Both the position numbers and the translations under genes were made by a program. A stretch of DNA of 64,000 nucleotides, from contig NZ_CP062231.1 of the NCBI RefSeq assembly GCF_024707525.1, forward strand, positions 4,030,001-4,094,000. Direction: 5' to 3'. The DNA comes from Rhizobium sp. TH2 (GTDB lineage Bacteria > Pseudomonadota > Alphaproteobacteria > Rhizobiales > Rhizobiaceae). Below, in pieces: positions 1 to 7,799 of the stretch. The notes below the pieces were generated by a model. It ran no database searches. It saw only the letters and a list, made by a program, of their open reading frames with translations, and had not been told where the DNA came from. Position 1 is the first letter of the stretch. Each line of letters starts with the position of its first letter.

Positions 1-1426
1 GCGTCACCCAGTCCTTGATGCAATCGTCCATCGACTTGTAGGCGCCGATCGCCACCGCGGCCATCATCGCGGCACCACCGGCACCCGCCTCTTCGCGGCT
101 GGAAACGCGGATCGGCGCATTGACCGACGCTCCCAGCACCGCGCGCAGCGATTTCGATCGAGCAGCCCCGCCCGTCAGTCGCAGTTCGGCCGGCAGCGGA
201 CCCATGGCAGCGTAGCAATCACGCGTCGCCATGCCGAGCCCTTCGACCACCGCACGCACCATATCGGCAAAGCCGTGCCGGCTCGAAAGGCCGATGAAGC
301 CAGCGCGCGCATCGGCATTGACGAAGGGACCGCGCTCGCCCGCTTCCGAGATATAAGGATGGTAAAGCAGCGCGCCGGGCCGGCTCTTGGTCAACCAGCC
401 ATCGATGCGCGCGACGAGATCGGCATGGCCGACATCATGTCCAAGCTCGGACATCAGGTCGGCTGCGATCTTCAATATCCAGTCGATATTGAGCGTCGCG
501 CTCATATTCGTCTGGACCTGGGTCACCATGTCGGGCACCGGCAGCGCGATTACATAGCCCGTGCGCTCGCTGTTGAGATGCACGTCACCGGCACGTTTGG
601 CCACCATATGCACGCCGGTCGAGCCGACGGTCGAACAGGCCGCATTGCCCGAACCTGTCCACACGCCCGCACCGAGCGCCGTCATCACCATGTCGACATA
701 GCCGAGACAGACCGGCGTGCCCGCCAGAAGTCCAGTCGAGTCGGCAGCGGCTGGCGACAGCGGGTGTGTGACCTCGGTGCCTTCGACGATCGTGGGAAGC
801 AGATGGCGCCGGTGACGCAGGCCCAGTGCCTCGATTACCGCATCGTCATATTGGCGCGTCCTGAAATTGCCGAAGGTGAAGCTAGCCTCCGAGGGATCGG
901 TCGCCCGCACATCAGTGAGGTTGAGATAGAGCCAGTCCTTGCAGTGAAGCGCGACTTCGGCACGCTCCAGCAATTCCGGGCTCGTACCATCCATATGCGC
1001 CATCTGCGCGCCCTGCTGGCAGGTATTGAGGCCGGTACCGGTCGCCTCGAACCGTGGGCGATCGCTTGTTTGCGCGCTGAGCCGCCGCACAGTGGGCGCC
1101 GCGCGCGCGTCGAGCCACAGCCAGGCGTCGCCTACCGGCTTGTTGCCCTGGCCGACCAACCATGTGCCATCACCCTGTCCGGTGACCGCGATAGCGGCGG
1201 TACGTGCGGCCAGCCCTTCGACTCGCGAACCCAGCTTCTGCAGAGCGAAAACGCAATCCAACCAGGTCTGGTCAAGCGATTGCGAGGCCGACCCGTCGTC
1301 GCCCGTCACGTAATTGTTGCGAGCAGACGCACAGGCGATTTGCCGGCCGGACAGATCAAAGGCTACGGCCTTGATCACCGACGTGCCGGCATCGATACCA
1401 ATGATAATATCGCTGCGGTCAACCAT
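1..1426 (-). CDS. FGGY-family carbohydrate kinase, erythritol kinase (EryA)-like, 3' end outside window
   Basis: ATP-dependent kinase of the FGGY sugar/polyol family, expected to phosphorylate an imported polyol in the cytoplasm. The translation begins MVDRSDIIIGIDAGTSVIKA, the ATP-binding phosphate-1 motif, and continues through a QGDGTWLV segment, a GSTGVHM segment and a late LRLTGGAARS glycine-rich block. About 475 residues are visible; family members are about 500-520, so only the C-terminal end is cut by the window edge. ATG at 1426 fits the first conserved strand. It diverges from the DUF2291/ABC transporter operon across a 1-kb control region. The neighbouring transporter, DeoR regulators and GlpD-like dehydrogenase suggest erythritol or another tetritol/pentitol as substrate. 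The family is clear; the substrate is inferred. Confidence 0.85.
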   Translation of the reverse strand, partial: MVDRSDIIIGIDAGTSVIKAVAFDLSGRQIACASARNNYVTGDDGSASQSLDQTWLDCVFALQKLGSRVEGLAARTAAIAVTGQGDGTWLVGQGNKPVGDAWLWLDARAAPTVRRLSAQTSDRPRFEATGTGLNTCQQGAQMAHMDGTSPELLERAEVALHCKDWLYLNLTDVRATDPSEASFTFGNFRTRQYDDAVIEALGLRHRRHLLPTIVEGTEVTHPLSPAAADSTGLLAGTPVCLGYVDMVMTALGAGVWTGSGNAACSTVGSTGVHMVAKRAGDVHLNSERTGYVIALPVPDMVTQVQTNMSATLNIDWILKIAADLMSELGHDVGHADLVARIDGWLTKSRPGALLYHPYISEAGERGPFVNADARAGFIGLSSRHGFADMVRAVVEGLGMATRDCYAAMGPLPAELRLTGGAARSKSLRAVLGASVNAPIRVSSREEAGAGGAAMMAAVAIGAYKSMDDCIKDWVT

Positions 1427-1606
1427 GACTGCACGGTCCCGATGCTGGGCAAACAGCGATGCCTGTTTCCAATCTCATCCTCTCCTCCCAACCCCTTCGC
1501 GCTGCGATCCCTAGGCATATCTGGGGAGCAAGCAAGGCGCTTGCCGCCGAGCGCCAATTCAACCGCAATCCGTAGCGCGCGAGCCGCGCCAGATGGAACG
1601 GCGCTC

Positions 1607-1658
1607 AAGATATCACCATGGGATATCCTAACCTAGTTTATCTCACAAAGATATCACC
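1607..1658. promoter_or_regulatory. Operator-like repeats upstream of the leftward kinase
   Basis: The 11-mer AAGATATCACC occurs at 1607-1617 and again at 1648-1658, 41 bp apart (about four helical turns). The second copy overlaps TATCTCACAAAG (1639-1650), whose exact reverse complement occurs at 2114-2125 beside the rightward operon. The 1609-1628 stretch is itself nearly palindromic around CCATGG. I infer binding sites for a DeoR- or SorC-type regulator of the polyol locus. Confidence 0.5.
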
Positions 1659-2080
1659 TCTGTCGAAAAATTTTTCTGCAAAAGAATTTTTTTTCACCAA
1701 AGATTGATACTCTGAATGGGTGAGAGAACATGTGGAGCACCTTTGATGGTTGCGCCAATCGACGGCTCACTCGAAAGCCCACAGCGGTCCCCCGCCCGGG
1801 TGATCTGATGGCGTCATCACCTCGAAAAACCGCTCATCGCCAAGCAGAGTTCGAATAAATGCTAACAATTTCAATACAATCTGAAAACATGTGGGATCTT
1901 CACGCCAATCGACGAAAACCCATCAAGCTCCTCGAACCAACGACCATCTTGCACCAGAATGGCATGTCAAATCGACCATCTACGGCTTCTAAACGGGCCG
2001 GATTTTGGCTCATGGCGGATCGCTCCAACGAAAACCGACCGATTGACAGGCCAGAACTTTTATATCATGCTTCAGGAAAT
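1659..2080. other. Non-coding part of the divergent control region
   Basis: AT-richer stretch between the leftward kinase and the rightward DUF2291/ABC operon. Short open frames here show no family signature and no good ribosome site. Apart from A/T-rich tracts near 1665-1700 I see nothing specific; it probably carries promoter elements for both directions. Confidence 0.4.
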
Positions 2081-2125
2081 TGATAACATAGCGCTATCAC
2101 AAAGCAGATACCTCTTTGTGAGATA
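2081..2125. promoter_or_regulatory. Operator-like palindrome upstream of the rightward polyol operon
   Basis: CTATCACAAAG (2094-2104) and CTTTGTGAGATAG (2114-2126) form an imperfect inverted repeat around a 9-bp centre. TGATA (2081-2085) and TATCA (2095-2099) add a second, overlapping dyad. The right arm is the exact reverse complement of 1639-1650, so both divergent promoters carry the same 12-mer. This suggests one regulator controls both directions. Confidence 0.5.
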
Positions 2126-2414
2126 GCAAGTGCGCAGAGCTGGCGGGAGGAAACGGCCGGTTCAAGCGAACGCGGAAGATGGAGGAGACCATGATCATGC
2201 TTTTTATGGCAATTGCTCGTGCGCAATCGCGGCTGCCGGCGCCATCGCGTTCATGGCAACACACTTCTCATTCCCTCGCGAATTCTCAGATCGCCAGCCT
2301 CCCAAGCGGTGACATTGCACTGGTCCGCTCCTGATGGAGCGGGCCGGTGTCTCCTGACGCTTGTTTTCGAAACCAAATGCCTCGCTGCAACGATCACGTC
2401 CAAGGCCGCCCAAC

Positions 2415-3071
2415 ATGAGCACAGTGACCGAACCAAAACCGCAAGCGCCCGCCATGTTGACCCGGCGGACGATGATCATCGGCGCCCTTGCCGTGGTGGT
2501 GGTCGCCGCCATCGCGCTCGACACGAAGGTTGTTCAGATCGGCTCCGAGCATGATGTCCGCAAGGCCGCGTTTTCGCCCGAGACATATGGCGTCGCGGAA
2601 TATCCGAAGGCGAAAGCCAGCATCGAGGAACGGGCCGTGCCCGCCGCCGAGCTTGCCACCGCGATCACCGCCAGCAAGGCTGAGGCGGGCAAGAAATACG
2701 GCATCGCGACCAGCACGGGGCCGGTCATCCCGGTCACTTTCAAGGGCGTCGTCGGCGAGAAAAAGGCCAATACCCACACGATCACAGTCGAAGGCCTGCC
2801 CGAGGGACTGCAGGTCAGGGTTCAAACGGGGCCTGCGATCAACGGCACCGATCTCCGCGATGCGACCGGCACCATCGAGTTCGGTCAGTTCAAGAACCAG
2901 ATCGAGTATCAGGATGCCGGCTCCGCGCTCAACAACGAGGTGAAGAAGCAGGTCCTCGCGCCCATCGACATGGCGACACTGACCGGCAAAACCGTGACCG
3001 TCGTCGGCGTGTTCAAGCTCATCAATCCCAAGAGCTGGCTGGTGACGCCGGTAAGGCTGGAAGTCCAATGA
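2415..3071 (+). CDS. DUF2291 family membrane-anchored periplasmic protein
   Basis: Protein of 218 residues with an N-terminal cytoplasmic tail, one hydrophobic anchor (about residues 20-35, after TRRTM) and a periplasmic domain. The block DLRDATGTIEFGQF followed by QIEYQDAGSALN is typical of DUF2291. Members sit in sugar ABC operons of EryEFG type, but their biochemical role is not established; a transporter accessory is a reasonable guess. I chose ATG 2415 over ATG 2361 because the extra 18 residues are basic and unconserved-looking. Its stop overlaps the ATPase start by 4 bp (ATGA), so the two genes are translationally coupled. Confidence 0.75.
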   Translation: MSTVTEPKPQAPAMLTRRTMIIGALAVVVVAAIALDTKVVQIGSEHDVRKAAFSPETYGVAEYPKAKASIEERAVPAAELATAITASKAEAGKKYGIATSTGPVIPVTFKGVVGEKKANTHTITVEGLPEGLQVRVQTGPAINGTDLRDATGTIEFGQFKNQIEYQDAGSALNNEVKKQVLAPIDMATLTGKTVTVVGVFKLINPKSWLVTPVRLEVQ

Positions 3072-4603
3072 TGACGGCGGCGCCATCCAGTGGGGAAGTC
3101 GTGCTGGCCGCGCGCAACATCGCCAAATTATACGGCAGCATCCATGCCCTCAAGGGCGTGAATTTCGATATCCATCGCGGACAGGTGACGACTCTGTTCG
3201 GCGAGAACGGCGCCGGCAAATCGACACTGATGAAGATCCTGTCGGGCGTCGTGCAGCCGACATCGGGCGAGATCATCCTCGATGGCGAGCCGGTGAGTTT
3301 CTCTTCCTCCTCCCATGCACGAGATCGTGGCATCTCGATCATCCACCAGGAACTCAGCCTCGCGCCCAATCTCAGTGTCCGCGACAACATCTTTATGGGC
3401 CGCGAGATCATGACCGCGACCGGCGTCAACTTCGCCGAGGAGGAGCGTCAGACCCGGGCGCTGATGCAGGAACTCGAAGAGGATATCGACCCGCTCACGC
3501 CGGTCGAGGAGCTTCGCCTCGGCCAGCAGCAGATCGTCGAAATCGCCCGCGCGCTGTCGGTCAATTCCCGCATCCTGATCATGGATGAGCCGACATCGGC
3601 GCTGAGCGCGTCGGAAGTCGAGGTACTCTTCAAGGTCATCCGCGACCTCACCGGGCGTGGCGTCTCGATCGTCTATATCTCGCATCACCTGGAAGAAGCG
3701 CTGCAGATCACCAATCACGCCGTGGTGCTGCGCGACGGTGCGATGACGGCCTACGCCGAGCGTGGGGATATCGATCTCGAATGGATCGTCCGCAACATGG
3801 TGGGCGATAATTTCGACCTCGGCTCGCCGCCGACGGACCACAAGATCGGTGAGACCGTGCTCACGATCGAAAATCTCAGCGTCGCCGATCCCGCCGGTGC
3901 CGGATATTCCTTGGTCGACCGCATGTCGATCAATCTCAAGGCCGGTGAGATCATCTGCATCTACGGGCTGATGGGCGCCGGCCGGACCGAACTGCTCGAA
4001 TGCGTGGCCGGCCGGTTGGCCTCGTCGGGCGGAAGGGTTCTGCTGTACGGAGACGACGTCTCGAACCTCAGCATCGCCGATCGCATTGCCTTGGGCCTGG
4101 TGCTCGTTCCCGAAGATCGCCAGCGCGACGGCCTGGTGCAGACCATGACCGTCGGCAACAACCTTTCGCTCGCCAGCATTGGCGCCTTCACCAAGGGGCT
4201 GTTCACCTCCAGGAGCGCCGAGCAATCGATCGTCACCGATTCCATCCGCAGAGTTCACATCAAGACCGATGGCGGAGCTGCCGCGATCGGCTCCCTTTCC
4301 GGCGGCAACCAGCAGAAGGTCGTGATCGGCAAGATGCTGGCAACCGACCCGAAGGTCATCCTGCTCGACGAACCGAGCCGCGGCATCGATGTCGGCGCCA
4401 AGGCCGAGGTCTTCAGGCTGCTCGCCGAACGGGCGAAGCAGGGTCTCGCAGTGATCTACTCGACCTCCGAGGTCGGCGAGTGCCTGAGCATCGCGCATCG
4501 GATCATCGTCATGCGGCGCGGCAAGATTTCCGCCGAGTTCGGTTCGGATGTCACCAAGGAAAAGATCATGGCTGCCTCGGGCGAAGCCGTGGTCGCGCAC
4601 TAA
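3068..4603 (+). CDS. Sugar/polyol ABC transporter ATP-binding protein (two NBDs, EryE-like)
   Basis: Cytoplasmic ATPase of 511 residues in the RbsA/MglA/XylG class, with two fused nucleotide-binding domains. The first has Walker A GENGAGKST (45-53), an LRLGQQQ signature, Walker B ILIMDEPTSAL and an ISHH switch. The second has a degenerate Walker A (GLMGAGRTE) and an LSGGNQQK signature, as usual for this class. It works with the permease and binding protein just downstream and overlaps DUF2291 by 4 bp. Gene order DUF2291-ATPase-permease-binding protein matches erythritol-type transport operons; the substrate is inferred. Confidence 0.9.
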   Translation: MMTAAPSSGEVVLAARNIAKLYGSIHALKGVNFDIHRGQVTTLFGENGAGKSTLMKILSGVVQPTSGEIILDGEPVSFSSSSHARDRGISIIHQELSLAPNLSVRDNIFMGREIMTATGVNFAEEERQTRALMQELEEDIDPLTPVEELRLGQQQIVEIARALSVNSRILIMDEPTSALSASEVEVLFKVIRDLTGRGVSIVYISHHLEEALQITNHAVVLRDGAMTAYAERGDIDLEWIVRNMVGDNFDLGSPPTDHKIGETVLTIENLSVADPAGAGYSLVDRMSINLKAGEIICIYGLMGAGRTELLECVAGRLASSGGRVLLYGDDVSNLSIADRIALGLVLVPEDRQRDGLVQTMTVGNNLSLASIGAFTKGLFTSRSAEQSIVTDSIRRVHIKTDGGAAAIGSLSGGNQQKVVIGKMLATDPKVILLDEPSRGIDVGAKAEVFRLLAERAKQGLAVIYSTSEVGECLSIAHRIIVMRRGKISAEFGSDVTKEKIMAASGEAVVAH

Positions 4604-4624
4604 AGGTTCTATGGAGCACTGATT

Positions 4625-5671
4625 ATGTCCGTCTCGAACACGTCGGCGAAAGCAGCGGCAGCGGGGGCAAAGCGCAACCTCAATATCGTGCATCTCTTGC
4701 TGGAGGGCCGTGCCTTCTTCGCGTTGATTGCGATCATTGTCGTGTTCTCCTTTCTGTCGCCCTATTATCTCAGCGTCGATAACTTCCTGATCATGGCCTC
4801 GCATGTGGCGATCTACGGCCTGCTCGCCATCGGCATGCTGCTCGTCATCCTCAATGGCGGCATCGACCTCTCGGTCGGCTCTACGCTCGGTCTTTGCGGT
4901 GTGATCGCCGGTTTCCTGATGAAAGGCGTCACGCTCGATTATTTCGGCGTCGTGCTTTATCCGCCGGTCTGGGCTGTCGTGGTGATCACCTGCGCGCTCG
5001 GCGCCCTGGTCGGCGCGGTCAACGGCGTGCTGATCGCTTACTTGAGGGTTCCGGCCTTCGTGGCGACGCTCGGCGTACTCTATGTGGCGCGCGGCGTGGC
5101 ACTGCTGATGACCAACGGCCTGACCTACAACAATCTCGAAGGTAGGCCCGAACTCGGCAATACCGGCTTCGACTGGCTCGGCTTCAACCGCTTGTTCGGC
5201 GTGCCGATCGGGGTGCTGGTCCTCGGCGTGCTCGCCATTGCCTGCGGCCTGATGCTCAGCCGGTCGGCATTCGGGCGCTGGCTCTATGCCTCGGGCGGCA
5301 ACGAGCGTGCGGCGGAGCTTTCGGGCGTGCCGGTCAAGCGCGTCAAGATCACCGTCTATGTCCTCTCCGGCATCTCAGCCGCAATCGCTGGCCTCGTCCT
5401 GTCCTCCCAGTTGACGTCGGCCGGTCCTACGGCCGGCACCACCTATGAACTGACGGCCATCGCGGCCGTGGTCATCGGTGGTGCCGCGCTGACGGGCGGA
5501 CGCGGCACGATCGGCGGCACGATGCTTGGGGCCTTCGTCATCGGCTTCCTGTCCGACGGCCTCGTCATCATTGGCGTGTCTTCCTACTGGCAAACCGTTT
5601 TCACCGGCGCGGTCATCGTGCTCGCCGTCCTCCTCAACTCCATTCAGTACGGCCGCCCGAAAAAGACATGA
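4625..5671 (+). CDS. Sugar/polyol ABC transporter permease (EryF-like)
   Basis: Inner-membrane permease of 348 residues in the BPD_transp_2/RbsC class, with about nine hydrophobic segments. Conserved blocks include NGGIDLSVGSTLGL in the first half and GRGTIGGTMLGAF near the end, both typical of ribose/xylose-type permeases. It starts 21 bp after the ATPase stop and is co-transcribed with it. A short polar N-terminal tail (to about residue 25) precedes the first membrane span. Specificity cannot be read from the sequence. Confidence 0.9.
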   Translation: MSVSNTSAKAAAAGAKRNLNIVHLLLEGRAFFALIAIIVVFSFLSPYYLSVDNFLIMASHVAIYGLLAIGMLLVILNGGIDLSVGSTLGLCGVIAGFLMKGVTLDYFGVVLYPPVWAVVVITCALGALVGAVNGVLIAYLRVPAFVATLGVLYVARGVALLMTNGLTYNNLEGRPELGNTGFDWLGFNRLFGVPIGVLVLGVLAIACGLMLSRSAFGRWLYASGGNERAAELSGVPVKRVKITVYVLSGISAAIAGLVLSSQLTSAGPTAGTTYELTAIAAVVIGGAALTGGRGTIGGTMLGAFVIGFLSDGLVIIGVSSYWQTVFTGAVIVLAVLLNSIQYGRPKKT

Positions 5672-5755
5672 GGCCGGCATTCGAACTTCTCCGCCAACGC
5701 GGAAAGCACCGCCGGGCGTCCGGCACCACTAAACTCATCAAGGGAGAGCAGAGAA

Positions 5756-6703
5756 ATGTTTAAGAGAGGTTTGCGTGTTCTGATGGCCGCCGCGGCTGCC
5801 ACGACACTGTTCGCCAGCGCTGCCTGGGCCGATGGCCTGATCACCATCATCGTCACCGATCCGGCGAACCCCTATTGGTTCACCGAAGGCGAAGTGGCCA
5901 AGGCAACCGCCGAGAAGCTCGGCTATACCGCGACCGTCGGCGCCCACAAGGGCGACACCAACACCGAAAGCAACATGATCGATACCGCGATCACCAACAA
6001 GTCGGTGGCGATCATCCTCGATCCGGCCAATGCGGATGGCTCCATCGGCGCGGTGAAGAAGGCCGTCGCCGCCAACATCCCGGTTTTCCTCGTCAATGCC
6101 GAGATCAACCAGGAAGGACTCGCCAAGGCGCAGCTCGTTTCCAACAACGCCCAGGGTGCAGCCCTCGGCGCCACTCAGTGGGTCGAAAGCGTTGGCGACA
6201 AGGGCAAGTATGCGGAGCTGTTCGGCAACCCGGCCGACAACAATGCCGCAACGCGTTCGAACGGCTACGAGACGGTGCTCACGCAGTATCCGGACCTCGT
6301 GAAAGCCGCCAAGGAAGTCGCCGATTGGGATCGCACCAAGGGCCACGACAAGATGCAGTCCATGCTGCAGGCCAACCCTGACATCATCGGCGTGATCTCG
6401 GGCAATGACGAAATGGCGCTCGGCGCGATCGCCGCACTCAAGGAAGCCGGCAAGCTCGAAGGCATCAAGGTCGGCGGCTTCGATGGTTCCCCCGATGCCG
6501 TGGAGGCCATCAAGGCTGGCGAGATGCAGTACACCGTTCTGCAGCCGGTGGCCGTGTTCTCGGCCGAAGCCGTCCGCCAGGCCGACAACTTCATCAAGAC
6601 GGGCAAGACAGGCGCCGACACTGAGAAGCAGCTTTTCGATTGCCTGCTGATCACCAAGGACAATATCGACAAGTACACGGCTCCCTTCGTTCTTTCGGAG
6701 TAA
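5756..6703 (+). CDS. Periplasmic sugar/polyol-binding protein (EryG-like)
   Basis: Protein of 315 residues with a Sec signal peptide (MFKRGLRVLMAAAAATT, cleavage predicted after ASAAWA) and a Peripla_BP_4 (RbsB-type) fold. Visible blocks are a DPANPYW first-strand segment, a DPANADGSIGAVKKA hinge segment and GNDEMALGAIAALKEAG. It binds the substrate for the permease and double ATPase upstream. A good ribosome site (GGGAGAG) precedes ATG 5756, and a strong hairpin follows the stop, so it is the last gene of this transcript. Confidence 0.9.
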   Translation: MFKRGLRVLMAAAAATTLFASAAWADGLITIIVTDPANPYWFTEGEVAKATAEKLGYTATVGAHKGDTNTESNMIDTAITNKSVAIILDPANADGSIGAVKKAVAANIPVFLVNAEINQEGLAKAQLVSNNAQGAALGATQWVESVGDKGKYAELFGNPADNNAATRSNGYETVLTQYPDLVKAAKEVADWDRTKGHDKMQSMLQANPDIIGVISGNDEMALGAIAALKEAGKLEGIKVGGFDGSPDAVEAIKAGEMQYTVLQPVAVFSAEAVRQADNFIKTGKTGADTEKQLFDCLLITKDNIDKYTAPFVLSE

Positions 6704-6710
6704 GCCAGAC

Positions 6711-6738
6711 GTGAAGGCGCCGGAAACGGCGCCTTCAC
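6711..6738 (+). terminator. Hairpin terminator after the polyol ABC operon
   Basis: A perfect 12-bp stem (GTGAAGGCGCCG / CGGCGCCTTCAC) closes on a GAAA tetraloop 8 bp after the binding-protein stop codon. There is no long T tract after it, so it may act as an RNA-stabilising 3' end or an attenuator as well as a terminator. Confidence 0.75.
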
Positions 6739-6829
6739 CACTTTCTACAGTCTCATTTCCGGAAACGCTCTTGTCCTGTATCGGCCTTTTGCTACAGAGG
6801 CTTAGGGCCTGACCCTAGTCGATCAAACA

Positions 6830-7693
6830 ATGGATGGCAGAGACGTGACGAACAAGGCAGCAGTCGGTCAGCTCATGTCGGAGCAGCTTCCCAGCGACAG
6901 CAGGCATGCCCGCCAGCTGGTGCGCCGGCAGTTGATCGCCGAAGCCGTGATGTCCGAGGGCTCGATGCGGATCGAAGACCTGACCGCCCGCTTCGGCATC
7001 AGCCTGATGACGGCGCACAGGGATGTCGATGAGTTGGTCAGCCGAGGGCTGTTCCGCAAGACGCGCGGCATCGTCACCGCCGCTCCCACCAGCCTGATCG
7101 AATCGAGCGACGTCTATCGCTCCACGCGCCAATCCGCCGAGAAGAAGGCTATCGCCGAAGCTGCGATGCAGTTCATCGAGCCCGGACAGGCGATCTTCTT
7201 CGATGACTCAACGACCGTGCTGCAGATGGCGGCGTTGCTGCCCGCCAAGGTTCCGCTGACGGCGATCACCAATTCGCTCAATCTCATGAATGCGCTGCGC
7301 GAAATCCGCGACCTGACGATCCTCGGACTCGGTGGGCATTTCTACAATTGGTGCAATGCCTTCATGGGCCGCATGACGACGAACGAGATCATGCGGCTGC
7401 GCGCCGACACGGTGTTCATGTCGATGTCCGCCATCATCGATGACACGGTGTTTCACCAGTCGCCGGAGATGGTGGAGACCAAACGCGCGATGTTCGATTG
7501 CGCCGCCAGGCGCATTCTGCTTGCCGACCACACCAAGTTCGAACGCCGGGCGCTTCATAGCTTCGCGGCACTCACCGAGTTCGACATCGTGATCGTCGAT
7601 GATGGCACGCCAATCATCCATCTCGAGCGCATGCGTTCCAAGGGCATCAAGGTCGTAGTCGCCCGCACCGAGCGACTGACCGGCGTGGGTTGA
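6830..7693 (+). CDS. DeoR/GlpR-family transcriptional regulator (first copy)
   Basis: DNA-binding repressor of 287 residues. An N-terminal winged helix-turn-helix (about residues 40-85, with IEDLTARFGISLMTAHRDVD) is followed by a DeoR sensor domain with the FFDDSTTV and ITNSLNLMN blocks that bind a sugar phosphate. It is located between the polyol transporter and the second kinase, so the likely inducer is a phosphorylated pathway intermediate. The start is uncertain: GTG 6845 and ATG 6875 are also in frame, and no strong ribosome site marks ATG 6830. It shares a fold, but only modest similarity, with the second DeoR gene at 9326. Confidence 0.88.
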   Translation: MDGRDVTNKAAVGQLMSEQLPSDSRHARQLVRRQLIAEAVMSEGSMRIEDLTARFGISLMTAHRDVDELVSRGLFRKTRGIVTAAPTSLIESSDVYRSTRQSAEKKAIAEAAMQFIEPGQAIFFDDSTTVLQMAALLPAKVPLTAITNSLNLMNALREIRDLTILGLGGHFYNWCNAFMGRMTTNEIMRLRADTVFMSMSAIIDDTVFHQSPEMVETKRAMFDCAARRILLADHTKFERRALHSFAALTEFDIVIVDDGTPIIHLERMRSKGIKVVVARTERLTGVG

Positions 7694-7747
7694 CCGTCAG
7701 GCCTTATCCGCGACAGTTTCTTTTGTAACATGCATTGCCGTTAATAT

Positions 7748-7763
7748 CACATTTTGATATGTG
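7748..7763. promoter_or_regulatory. Operator-like palindrome upstream of the second kinase operon
   Basis: CACAT (7748-7752) and ATGTG (7759-7763) form a 16-bp dyad within ATATCACATTTTGATATGTG. The left arm ATATCAC also occurs at 1611-1616 (as TATCAC) and 1651-1657, and CTATCAC occurs at 2094-2100. A common regulator is plausible but unproven. Confidence 0.45.
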
Positions 7764-7799
7764 CATTTTATATCGATCGCTCATATCTGGATCTCCCCC

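Noticed and set aside
275..1636. 453-codon open frame on the plus strand
   Set aside because: Antisense to the FGGY kinase at the left edge and runs into the regulatory repeats.
1859..2083. Possible 74-residue protein in the divergent control region
   Set aside because: No ribosome site, no recognisable family, and it ends at the operator-like palindrome; more likely chance.
3128..4804. 558-codon open frame on the minus strand
   Set aside because: It is antisense to the ABC ATPase and has shadow-type composition (high Asp, His, Arg); the plus-strand protein has full ABC motifs.
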